A stretch of 5,124 nt of DNA from contig DQUX01000224.1 of the NCBI GenBank assembly GCA_015662065.1, positions 1 to 5,124 on the forward strand, written 5' to 3'. Both the position numbers and the translations under genes were made by a program. Shown here piece after piece: positions 1 to 5,124 of the stretch. The stretch is from Anaerolineales bacterium. GTDB lineage: Bacteria > Chloroflexota > Anaerolineae > B4-G1 > DUEL01. The first letter of the stretch is position 1. Each line of letters starts with the position of its first letter. The notes under the pieces were generated by a model. That model searched no databases. It worked only from the letters and a program-made list of their open reading frames with translations, and had not been told where the DNA came from.

Positions 1-1
1 A

Positions 2-499
2 GGCCGGGCCGACCTCCTCGACCTGCTGTCGGGGGTCCGGGACTCCAAGCAGTTGAGCCCGGCGCGGCGCGAGGCGCTCCTGCCGCCGATCCTGCAGGTG
101 GCAGAGGGGGTGGGGGTGGGATGGGCCACCCCGGCCGAGGTGGATGAGGTGGGGGTCGTGGCGGCCACACGGCGGGCGATGGCCCGCGCCGTCGCCCGGC
201 TGGACGGCCTGGTGGACGCGCTGCTGGTGGACTACGTGAAGCTACCGGACTTGCACCTGCCTCAGCGGTCGCTGCCGAAGGCGGACGGTCGCTGCCTGAG
301 CGTCGCCGCCGCCAGCATCGTCGCCAAGGTGGAGCGGGACCGGCTGATGGTAGCGCTGGACCAGGACTTCCCTGGCTACGGCTTCGCCCGCCATAAGGGA
401 TACGGCACGCGCCAGCATCGGGAGGCAGTGGCGCGGTTGGGGCCATCCCCGATCCATCGAATGAGCTGGTTAACAGATGGGAAGCGAATGAACGAATAG
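2..499 (+). CDS. rnhB: Ribonuclease HII, C-terminal part (5' end outside window)
   Basis: RNase HII cleaves the RNA strand of RNA-DNA hybrids and nicks at single ribonucleotides misincorporated in DNA; it is cytoplasmic and metal-dependent. The frame is open from base 2, so the gene enters from the left. The TTG at 53 is internal, because the conserved GVRDSKQLS segment lies on both sides of it. Visible family blocks are DSKQLSP, then LLVDYVKLP with the third acidic catalytic residue (Asp codon 230-232), then SVAAASIVAKVERD with the fourth (Asp codon 338-340), then YGFARHKGYGT and the terminal GPSPIHRMSW. The N-terminal DEAGRG block with the first two catalytic acids is missing only because of the window edge. 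The stop TAG (497-499) lies in a 14-nt tandem repeat. The gene is codirectional with the polysaccharide genes but functionally unrelated. The family call is very secure. Confidence 0.95.
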   Translation, partial: GRADLLDLLSGVRDSKQLSPARREALLPPILQVAEGVGVGWATPAEVDEVGVVAATRRAMARAVARLDGLVDALLVDYVKLPDLHLPQRSLPKADGRCLSVAAASIVAKVERDRLMVALDQDFPGYGFARHKGYGTRQHREAVARLGPSPIHRMSWLTDGKRMNE

Positions 500-514
500 A
501 AATGAACGAATAGA
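487..514 (+). repeat. Perfect 14-nt tandem duplication at the rnhB stop codon
   Basis: AATGAACGAATAGA occurs twice head to tail (487-500 and 501-514) with no mismatch. The first copy encodes the last residues and stop of RNase HII; the second duplicates the stop in the same spacer. Each unit splits into two related 7-mers (AATGAAC, GAATAGA). A near reverse complement, ATTCGTTTAT at 558-567, lies at the start of the next gene, so the stretch could form a weak hairpin (one mismatch in 10). Its function is unknown. Confidence 0.8.
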
Positions 515-565
515 GCAGACCCGAAGATGGACGGAGGACCCAGACAACCGGTGAGCAATTCGTTT

Positions 566-1783
566 ATGCGTTCCCCATTCGCTATCGTCCATGACTGGCT
601 CAACCAGCTCGGCGGGGCGGAGGATGTCTTAGAGACGCTGGTAGAGTTCTTCCCCCGCGCCCCCATCTACACCTCGATGTACTGGCGGGAGGGAATGCCG
701 GAGAAGTACCGCGCCTGGGACATCCGCACCACCTGGATGGACCGACTACCGAGCATCTACCGTCATCACCAGCCCTACCTGCCCCTCTACCCCCTGGCCT
801 TTTCCCGGCTCGACCTCTCCGGCTACGACGTCGTGTTGAGCAACAAGTCCGGCTTCTGCCACGGGGTGCGGACCGGCCCGGCGGTCCACATCTGCTACTG
901 CCTGACTCCTACCCGCTATGTGTGGGACTTCGAGGCCTATGCCGCCCGGGAAACGATCCCGCCGGCCCTCAAGGCCGCCCTCCGCCCTCTCATCGCCCTG
1001 CTGCGCCGCTGGGACTGGCGGGCCGCTCAGCGGGTGGATCGCTTCATCGCCATCTCCCGCGAGGTCCAAGCCCGCATCCGTCGCTATTACGGGCGGGAAT
1101 CGGTCATCATCTACCCGCCGGTGGAGATCGACCGCTTCAAACCTGCGCCGCCCCCCGACGACTACTACCTCATCGTCTCCCGCCTGGTCCCCTACAAGCG
1201 GATAGACCTGGCGGTGCAGGCCTTCAACCGGCTGAAGCTACCCCTGGTCATTGCCGGGGACGGGCGGGACCGGCCAGCGCTGGAGGCGCTGGCCGGCCCC
1301 ACCATCACTTTCCTGGGCCGCGTGTCCGACGAGGACCTGCCGGACCTGTTCGCCCGCTGCCGGGCCTACGTCCTGCCGGGGGTGGAGGACTTCGCCATCG
1401 CGCCAGTGCAGGCCCAGGCGGCCGGCAGGCCCGTCGTCGCCTTTGGCGCGGGCGGTGCGCTGGACACGGTGGTGGAGGGCCGGACCGGTGCTTTCTTCCA
1501 CGAACTCACCCCCGAGGCGCTGGTCGCCGCCATCCGCGCCTTCGACCCAGACAGCGTAGACCCCCACGCCTGCATCCAGAACGCCGCCCGGTTCGATGCG
1601 AGCGTGTTCAAGAGGGAGCTGGGGCGGTTTGTGGAGGAAGCGCTGGAGAGACGCGGGGACACGGAGACAGGAGGACACGGTGACGCGGTGACGGGGCGAG
1701 ATCTCCCCGTGTCCCGTTATGAGGAGGGAGTCGCATGGAGCTGCGCTTCTACTGGAAGGTCCTGCTCCGCCGGTGGTGGCTGA
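566..1783 (+). CDS. GT4-family glycosyltransferase, WbaZ-like (GT-B fold)
   Basis: This probable retaining glycosyltransferase transfers a hexose from a nucleotide sugar to a lipid-linked polysaccharide unit at the cytoplasmic membrane face. WbaZ relatives use GDP-mannose, but the donor here is not proven. The N-terminal domain opens with AIVHDWLNQLGGAEDVLE, typical of this subfamily, followed by YCLTPTRYVWDF (relatives usually have His for Leu). The C-terminal donor domain has LIVSRLVPYKR with R206 and K211 as the expected phosphate-binding pair, IAGDG, LGRVSDEDL, then the EX7E region with E274 but Gln at 282. Start: ATG 566 places the first beta strand where relatives begin and has GGTGA 11 nt upstream; GTG 551 (GGAGG at 533-537) and ATG 527 are alternatives. 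The last ~45 codons are low-complexity, come from a repeat, and overlap the next gene by 49 nt, so the true domain probably ends near LERR. Confidence 0.88.
   Translation: MRSPFAIVHDWLNQLGGAEDVLETLVEFFPRAPIYTSMYWREGMPEKYRAWDIRTTWMDRLPSIYRHHQPYLPLYPLAFSRLDLSGYDVVLSNKSGFCHGVRTGPAVHICYCLTPTRYVWDFEAYAARETIPPALKAALRPLIALLRRWDWRAAQRVDRFIAISREVQARIRRYYGRESVIIYPPVEIDRFKPAPPPDDYYLIVSRLVPYKRIDLAVQAFNRLKLPLVIAGDGRDRPALEALAGPTITFLGRVSDEDLPDLFARCRAYVLPGVEDFAIAPVQAQAAGRPVVAFGAGGALDTVVEGRTGAFFHELTPEALVAAIRAFDPDSVDPHACIQNAARFDASVFKRELGRFVEEALERRGDTETGGHGDAVTGRDLPVSRYEEGVAWSCASTGRSCSAGGG
1655..1715 (+). repeat. Period-8 repeat with inverted arm at the 3' end of the glycosyltransferase gene
   Basis: From 1655 to about 1694 five 8-nt units follow each other with consensus GGNGACNC (GGGGACAC, GGAGACAG, GAGGACAC, GGTGACGC, GGTGACGG). 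CCGTGTCCC at 1707-1715 is the exact reverse complement of 1656-1664, and its first 8 bases also pair with 1673-1680. ACGGGG (1691-1696) and CCCCGT (1705-1710) can form a tighter hairpin. The composition differs from the coding sequence on both sides, and it looks like an intergenic palindromic element read through by the glycosyltransferase frame. There is no T-run, so it is not a classical terminator. Confidence 0.65.
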
Positions 1784-2409
1784 TGGTGACCCCGGTGCTG
1801 GTGGTGCTGGCCCACACGTTGCTCACCTACCACCCGCCGCCGATGTCCTACCAGGTGGTGATGCGCTTCGCCGCCGGCACCGCCCCTGCCGGGCTGAGCC
1901 TAGATTACGACCGGTACTACCCCTGGCTTGCCTCCGAGTACATCGCCAACGGCCTGGCCGACGTGGCGAAGACCGGGGTCTTCGCCCAGGCGGTGGCCGC
2001 CCGGCTGATGGAGGAGGGGACCACGGTGGACCCCGCAGCCATACAGCGGGCCATCGTCACCGACAACGCCCAGTCCATCCTGGTCGTCTACCTCACCTGG
2101 CCCAACGCCGAGCAGGTCAGCACGGTGGCAAAGGGGATAGCCGACGAGCTGACCCAGAACGGCGCGGCCTACTTCCCCCAACTGGAGGGGGTGGAGCCAG
2201 CAGCCCGCCTGCTGGACGCGCCGATCCCGATTCCCCTTCCCCCAAGCCTGCGCACCCAACTGCTCGGTCCGGCGGTCCGGCTGGGGCTGGCGGTGGCGAT
2301 GGGAACCGGCCTGGCCCTGACCTGGCACTACCTGGACCCCACCGTCCGTGATCCGGAGGAACTGGAGGGGATAGGGCTGACCGTGCTGGGCCACATCCCC
2401 AAGAAATGA
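1735..2409 (+). CDS. Wzz/CapA-like polysaccharide co-polymerase, first of a pair (divergent)
   Basis: This is a two-pass inner-membrane protein of 224 residues, likely a chain-length determinant or BY-kinase adaptor for polysaccharide polymerisation. The N-terminal cytoplasmic segment with LLRRWW leads into a first membrane helix (about 14-31). An external domain of about 140 residues follows, then a proline-rich stretch (PIPIPLPPS) before the second helix (about 176-200). The short cytoplasmic tail DPEELEGIGLTVLGHIPKK matches the 'LGLPVLG-IP' tail typical of CapA/Wzz proteins. The start is well supported: GAGGAGG (1721-1727) sits 7 nt before ATG 1735. The gene overlaps the glycosyltransferase reading frame by 49 nt and precedes a second, similar protein. 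The external domain is not conserved enough for me to recognise by eye; the call rests on topology, the two end motifs and context. The stop codon lies in the left arm of a palindrome. Confidence 0.75.
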   Translation: MELRFYWKVLLRRWWLMVTPVLVVLAHTLLTYHPPPMSYQVVMRFAAGTAPAGLSLDYDRYYPWLASEYIANGLADVAKTGVFAQAVAARLMEEGTTVDPAAIQRAIVTDNAQSILVVYLTWPNAEQVSTVAKGIADELTQNGAAYFPQLEGVEPAARLLDAPIPIPLPPSLRTQLLGPAVRLGLAVAMGTGLALTWHYLDPTVRDPEELEGIGLTVLGHIPKK

Positions 2410-2447
2410 CCAATGACCAACTACTTGCTCATTGGTCATTGGTCATT
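2405..2447 (+). repeat. Perfect 16-bp palindrome (period-7 AATGACC units) overlapping a stop codon
   Basis: Bases 2405-2420 (AATGACCAATGACCAA) are exactly complementary to 2432-2447, with an 11-nt loop (2421-2431). Each arm holds two copies of the 7-mer AATGACC. The stop TGA of the upstream gene (2407-2409) is part of the left arm. The stem is AT-rich relative to the genome and is followed by GATCATGG rather than a T-run, so intrinsic termination is possible but not typical. It may instead be a mobile or REP-like palindromic element or an mRNA 3'-end stabiliser. Confidence 0.85.
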
Positions 2448-2461
2448 GATCATGGTACAAT
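2433..2461 (+). promoter_or_regulatory. Probable sigma-70-type extended -10 promoter for the second Wzz-like gene
   Basis: TGGTACAAT (2453-2461) is an extended -10: TG, one base, then TACAAT, which matches TATAAT at 5 of 6 positions. TGGTCA (2433-2438) lies 17 bp upstream, matches TTGACA at 4 of 6, and is part of the right arm of the palindrome. Transcription would start near 2468, leaving a leader of about 20 nt that contains the ribosome site GAGGAGGT (2475-2482), 6 nt before GTG 2489. This would give the second half of the locus its own promoter. It is inferred from sequence alone. Confidence 0.5.
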
Positions 2462-2488
2462 AGCGCCGTTCTCTGAGGAGGTGTCTCG

Positions 2489-3148
2489 GTGGAATTCGGG
2501 CAGATAGTGGGCATCTTGCGGAAGCGCTGGTGGATCATTGGAGTGGCAGTGGTGGCGACGGCGGCCAGCGCGTTCCTTTTCAGCCGCCTGCAGACCCCCA
2601 CCTATCACTCTACCGTGGAGGTGGTCATCCAGCCGGCCCGGCCCGACTTCGGCCTCACCCAGTCGGCCAAGACGCTCCTGCGTTCCTATATGACGGTGGC
2701 CGACTCCAACTTCTGGGCCCAGGAGGTCATCGATCGGCTTCGGCTGGATATGACCCCTCAGCAGTTGCGCTCCAACGCCCGCTTCGCCGCCGAGGACGAC
2801 CGGATGGTACTCCGCATCGAGATCGAGGACACCGACGGCGAGCAGGCCAACCGTATCGCCCGCACCTGGGCCGCTCTGATGATCGAGTGGCGCAATAGCG
2901 AGAACCAGAAACTGCGGAAGGAGGACCGGGTCGGCGCCGTCCTGCGCGACGAGCCCACCTATTCCCAGGCCTGGCCCCCCCGCACTACCATCATCCTAGT
3001 CGCCGGCGCTATCTTCGGCCTGCTCATCGCCCTCGTCGTCATCTTCTTCCTGGAGTGGGTGGAGTCCGGCATCGTCCGCACCCCCCGCGATGTCGAGCAG
3101 TGGATCGGGGTGACCGTCCTGGGGATGGTTCCACCGACCGAATCGTAG
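2489..3148 (+). CDS. Wzz/CapA-like polysaccharide chain-length determinant, second of a pair
   Basis: This 219-residue two-pass membrane protein resembles the transmembrane adaptor (CapA/CpsC type) that activates a separate BY-kinase and sets polysaccharide length. Helix 1 spans about 14-32, after the VGILRKRWW motif typical of Wzz N-termini. The external domain (33-162) begins with TPTYHSTVEVVIQPA, a usual Wzz strand after helix 1. A Pro-Pro pair (163-164) precedes helix 2 (about 166-188). The 31-residue cytoplasmic tail contains RTPRDVEQWIGVTVLGMVPP, as in CapA proteins whose tails contact the kinase. GTG 2489 is chosen because GAGGAGGT ends 6 nt before it and it starts at the conserved N-terminus. 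The kinase gene follows after 40 nt. It shares both end motifs with the preceding protein, suggesting old duplication, and fits the family better than that protein does. Confidence 0.88.
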   Translation: MEFGQIVGILRKRWWIIGVAVVATAASAFLFSRLQTPTYHSTVEVVIQPARPDFGLTQSAKTLLRSYMTVADSNFWAQEVIDRLRLDMTPQQLRSNARFAAEDDRMVLRIEIEDTDGEQANRIARTWAALMIEWRNSENQKLRKEDRVGAVLRDEPTYSQAWPPRTTIILVAGAIFGLLIALVVIFFLEWVESGIVRTPRDVEQWIGVTVLGMVPPTES

Positions 3149-3177
3149 GAACGCGATTCCTCGCACCTGCGCTGTAC

Positions 3178-3181
3178 GGAG
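3178..3181 (+). promoter_or_regulatory. Ribosome binding site deciding the BY-kinase start
   Basis: GGAG at 3178-3181 is 7 nt upstream of ATG 3189 but only 1 nt from the in-frame ATG 3183. The spacing favours 3189, which gives an N-terminus of MSHKPDLITLT, as expected for CpsD-type kinases. Confidence 0.65.
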
Positions 3182-3188
3182 CATGCGA

Positions 3189-3857
3189 ATGAGCCACAAG
3201 CCTGATCTGATCACGTTGACCAACCCCCGTTCCCCCGCCGCCGAGGCCTACCGGGCGCTGCGCACCAACCTGACCTTCGCCGCGTTGGATAAGCCCATTG
3301 AGACCATGGTGGTCACCTCCTCCGCGCCCGGCGAGGGGAAGTCCACCACCCTGGCCAACCTGGCGGTGACGATGGCGCAGGGAGAGCGCCGGACCATCCT
3401 GGCGGACGCCGACCTCCGGCGGCCCAGTCTCCACGAGATCTTCGGCGTTGCCAACAGCCGGGGGCTCACCACGATGTTTGTCGAGCCGGAGACGTTGAAG
3501 GCTCCACCGCTGGTAGAGACCGGCGTGGAGGGCCTGCTCCTCCTCCCCAGCGGCCCCCTCCCCCCAAACCCGGCCGACCTTCTGGGGTCCCACCGGATGG
3601 AGGAGGTGATCGCCACCCTGCACAAACAGGCCGACATCCTCCTCTTCGACGCCCCACCGGTGGTGGCCGTTACCGACGCCGCTGTGTTGGGCACCAAGGT
3701 AGACGGGGTGCTCCTGGTGGTCAGCGCCGGCCGCACCCGGCGGGACCACGCCCAGCGGGCGCGGGAGCTGCTGGAGCGGGTCCACGTGCGGGTCGTGGGA
3801 GCGGTGCTGACCAATGCCTTCCTGGATGCGTCTCTGGGGGGATACTACACCGGGTGA
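3189..3857 (+). CDS. CpsD/CapB-type tyrosine autokinase (BY-kinase) of polysaccharide synthesis
   Basis: BY-kinases are cytoplasmic P-loop ATPases that phosphorylate their own C-terminal tyrosines and cycle between oligomer and monomer to control polymer length and export, when activated by a Wzz-like membrane partner. The protein has 222 residues, the usual size for a stand-alone kinase. Visible motifs are EAYRALR (19-25), the EX2RX2R oligomerisation motif; Walker A SAPGEGKST (45-53, K51); Walker A' ILADADLRRP (70-79, D73 and D75); GPLPPNPADLL (122-132); and Walker B ILLFDAPPV (150-158, D154). The tail ends in GGYYTG, so only two tyrosines (219-220) are present where many relatives have three to six. 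The kinase lies 40 nt after its likely activator and 39 nt before the thymidylyltransferase gene, as in one transcript. A ParA/MinD-type function is unlikely given the PPNP and EX2RX2R motifs. Confidence 0.93.
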   Translation: MSHKPDLITLTNPRSPAAEAYRALRTNLTFAALDKPIETMVVTSSAPGEGKSTTLANLAVTMAQGERRTILADADLRRPSLHEIFGVANSRGLTTMFVEPETLKAPPLVETGVEGLLLLPSGPLPPNPADLLGSHRMEEVIATLHKQADILLFDAPPVVAVTDAAVLGTKVDGVLLVVSAGRTRRDHAQRARELLERVHVRVVGAVLTNAFLDASLGGYYTG

Positions 3858-3896
3858 TCGTCGCGGCGGACACCCACAGCAACAGGAGGTAACATA

Positions 3897-4964
3897 GTGA
3901 AAGGACTGATCCTCAGTGGGGGGAAGGGCACCCGCCTCTATCCCCTCACCTACACTCGGGCCAAGCAGCTCATCCCCGTCGCCAACAAGCCGATCCTCTT
4001 CCGCGTCATCGAGGCCATCCGCGACGCCGGCATCACCGACATCGGCATCGTCGTCGGCGATACAGCCGAGGAGATCAAGACCGCCGTCGGGCGAGGGGGA
4101 CGGTGGTCCGTCCGGGTCACCTACATTTACCAGGAGCAGCCCCTGGGGTTGGCCCACGCCGTCAAGGTGAGCCGGGATTTCCTGGAGGACGAGCCCTTCG
4201 TGATGTTCCTGGGCGATAACGTCATCCAGGGTGGGATCACCAGCCTGGTGGAGCAGTTCCAGCAGTCCGATTGGAACTCCCAGATCGTCCTCACCCGGGT
4301 GGAGCACCCGGAGCAGTACGGTGTGGCGGAGCTGAACGGGGAGGGACGGGTGATCCGGCTGGTGGAGAAGCCCAAGCCCCCCCCCTCCGACCTGGCCCTG
4401 GTGGGTATCTATATGTTCGACCACCATATCCATCAGGCAGTAGAGGAGATCGAGCCTTCCTGGCGGGGAGAGCTGGAGATCACCGACGCCATCCAGTGGC
4501 TGGTGGAGCACGGCTACAAGGTCTTCCCCTATATCCATCGGGGCTGGTGGATCGATACCGGTGCCCCGACGGCGATGCTGGAGGCCAACGGCCTGGTGCT
4601 GGAGGAACTGACCCCTGTCGTCGAGGGGTATGTGGATCGGGATTCGGAAGTGGACAGCCGGGTGACCGTGGAGAAAGGGGCGGAGATCATCAACAGCGTC
4701 GTCCGTGGGCCGACGATCATCGGCGAGCGGTCCCGCATCGTCAACGCCTACATCGGCCCCTTCACCTCCATCTACCACGACGTGGTGGTCGAGAACAGCG
4801 AGATCGAGCGGTCCATCGTGCTGGAGAACAGCCTCATTCGGGATGTCCCCGCCCGCCTGCAAGACAGCCTCATCGGCCGCAACGTCACCCTGAACCGCTC
4901 CCCCATCAAGCCTAAGGCGTTCAAGATGAACCTGGGAGATCACAGTCAGGTGGGGTTGCTCTAA
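3897..4964 (+). CDS. rmlA: Glucose-1-phosphate thymidylyltransferase, long form (RmlA-long/StrD type)
   Basis: The enzyme joins dTTP and glucose-1-phosphate to give dTDP-glucose and pyrophosphate, the first step to dTDP-rhamnose and other deoxysugars. The N-terminal nucleotidyltransferase domain has LSGGKGTRLYPLT (6-18) with catalytic R13, AKQLIPVANKP (22-32, K23), LGDN (D107, expected metal ligand), VEKPK (156-160, K158 in the sugar-phosphate site), WRGELEITDAI (189-199) and GWWIDTG (D220, second metal ligand). From about 240 to 345 a left-handed beta-helix follows (repeated I/V-G/N-x turns such as GPTIIGERSRI), which distinguishes the 355-residue long form from the ~290-residue RmlA. GTG 3897 has an ideal AGGAGGT (3884-3890) 6 nt upstream. 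A run of nine C at 4377-4385 encodes the Pro cluster after VEKPK. No rmlB, C or D follows within the window. Other sugar-1-phosphate substrates cannot be excluded. Confidence 0.92.
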   Translation: MKGLILSGGKGTRLYPLTYTRAKQLIPVANKPILFRVIEAIRDAGITDIGIVVGDTAEEIKTAVGRGGRWSVRVTYIYQEQPLGLAHAVKVSRDFLEDEPFVMFLGDNVIQGGITSLVEQFQQSDWNSQIVLTRVEHPEQYGVAELNGEGRVIRLVEKPKPPPSDLALVGIYMFDHHIHQAVEEIEPSWRGELEITDAIQWLVEHGYKVFPYIHRGWWIDTGAPTAMLEANGLVLEELTPVVEGYVDRDSEVDSRVTVEKGAEIINSVVRGPTIIGERSRIVNAYIGPFTSIYHDVVVENSEIERSIVLENSLIRDVPARLQDSLIGRNVTLNRSPIKPKAFKMNLGDHSQVGLL

Positions 4965-4981
4965 CAGGTGCAACGCACGAA

Positions 4982-5042
4982 ACCGCGGAGGACACAGAGA
5001 AAACCAAGAGAAGGGCTCCGTGGTCCTCCGTGCCTCCGTGGT
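4982..5042 (+). repeat. Imperfect inverted repeat with three CTCCGTG units in the spacer after rmlA
   Basis: ACCGCGGAGGACACAGAG (4982-4999) is complementary, with one extra base and two mismatches, to the stretch ending in CTCCGTGGT (about 5026-5042). CTCCGTGGT occurs at 5016-5024 and 5034-5042, with CTCCGTG at 5026-5032 between them. The loop is A-rich. It fills most of the 95-nt gap between rmlA and the next gene. I recall similar 'accacggagg' palindromes between genes of many environmental bacteria. There is no T-run, so a terminator role is uncertain. Confidence 0.65.
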
Positions 5043-5059
5043 AGCTCAGGAGGTGAGCG

Positions 5060-5124
5060 ATGTCGAAGGCCCGACTCTTGCGCACGGTCGAAGCGGCTGC
5101 CGTCCTCCTGTTCCTCCTCCAATC
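5060..5124 (+). CDS. Start of an unidentified gene with a hydrophobic N-terminus (3' end outside window)
   Basis: ATG 5060 is preceded by AGGAGGTGA (5048-5056), an almost full Shine-Dalgarno match with the AGGAGG core 6 nt from the start. The frame stays open to the window end, giving 21 complete codons: MSKARLLRTVEAAAVLLFLLQ. Basic residues (K3, R5, R8) followed by a hydrophobic stretch from about residue 12 look like a signal peptide or first membrane helix, so the product is probably exported or membrane-bound. In this context it could be a flippase, polymerase/ligase or other surface protein, but too little is visible to assign a function. The gap from rmlA is 95 nt and repeat-filled, so it may or may not share the transcript. 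Confidence 0.6.
   Translation, partial: MSKARLLRTVEAAAVLLFLLQ

Noticed and set aside
527..565. Upstream ATG 527 as start of the glycosyltransferase
   Set aside because: It has no ribosome site and adds 13 residues not expected before the conserved first strand. GTG 551 remains possible.
500..565. Promoter for the glycosyltransferase gene in the spacer after rnhB
   Set aside because: I could not find a convincing pair of -35 and -10 boxes at proper spacing; the AT-rich look comes from the 14-nt repeat.
922..1683. Plus-strand open frame of 253 codons inside the glycosyltransferase gene
   Set aside because: The Pro/Gly/Arg-rich product has no motif, and it lies wholly within a frame with clear GT4 motifs.
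1719..2351. Plus-strand open frame of 210 codons overlapping the first Wzz-like gene
   Set aside because: The product is Gly/Pro/Arg-rich and lacks membrane helices. The competing frame at 1735 has a strong ribosome site, two helices and a family tail.
2405..2447. The AATGACC palindrome as a CRISPR array or classical terminator
   Set aside because: There are no regularly spaced repeat-spacer units, the stem is not GC-rich, and no T-run follows.
3140..3159. Small hairpin GAATCG/CGATTC after the second Wzz-like gene as a terminator
   Set aside because: The stem is only 6 bp with an 8-nt loop and no T-run, and the kinase follows 40 nt later, so an operon is more likely.
3039..4973. Long minus-strand open frame (644 codons) opposite the kinase and rmlA genes
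   Set aside because: It is the antisense shadow of two clear genes. The product is rich in His, Asp, Gly and Leu with no recognisable domain, as expected from reverse reading of GC-rich codons.

Overview
The window is GC-rich and every gene is on the + strand. It carries the 3' end of a housekeeping RNase HII gene, then part of a surface or exopolysaccharide biosynthesis locus. High GC, compact operon spacing, AAGGAGGT-type ribosome sites, a WbaZ-like GT4 glycosyltransferase, two short Wzz/CapA-type proteins with a separate BY-kinase, and palindromic short-period repeats between genes together suggest a Chloroflexota bacterium (Anaerolineae or a relative). This is an inference from style; no taxonomic marker is present.

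Layout: 2-499 is the C-terminal part of RNase HII (rnhB), cut by the window edge. 566-1783 is a GT4 glycosyltransferase whose last ~45 codons run through a repeat and overlap the next gene. 1735-2409 and 2489-3148 are two Wzz/CapA-like two-pass membrane proteins, separated by a perfect 16-bp palindrome and an extended -10 promoter. 3189-3857 is a CpsD/CapB-type tyrosine autokinase (BY-kinase). 3897-4964 is a long-form glucose-1-phosphate thymidylyltransferase (RmlA-long/StrD type) with a C-terminal left-handed beta-helix. 5060 to the end is the start of a new gene with a hydrophobic N-terminus.

How they work together (inference from families): the thymidylyltransferase makes dTDP-glucose for deoxysugar precursors, the GT4 enzyme adds a sugar to a lipid-linked repeat unit, and the Wzz-like proteins with the BY-kinase control chain length and export in a Wzx/Wzy-type pathway. 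No flippase, polymerase, initiating transferase or rmlBCD gene is visible, so the locus probably continues downstream.

I see no clearly new system. The items most worth checking are the Gln in place of the second Glu of the glycosyltransferase EX7E motif, the divergent pair of Wzz-like proteins, the BY-kinase tail with only two tyrosines, and four short-period repeats at gene 3' ends. One of these repeats appears to have removed a stop codon and another may supply part of a promoter.
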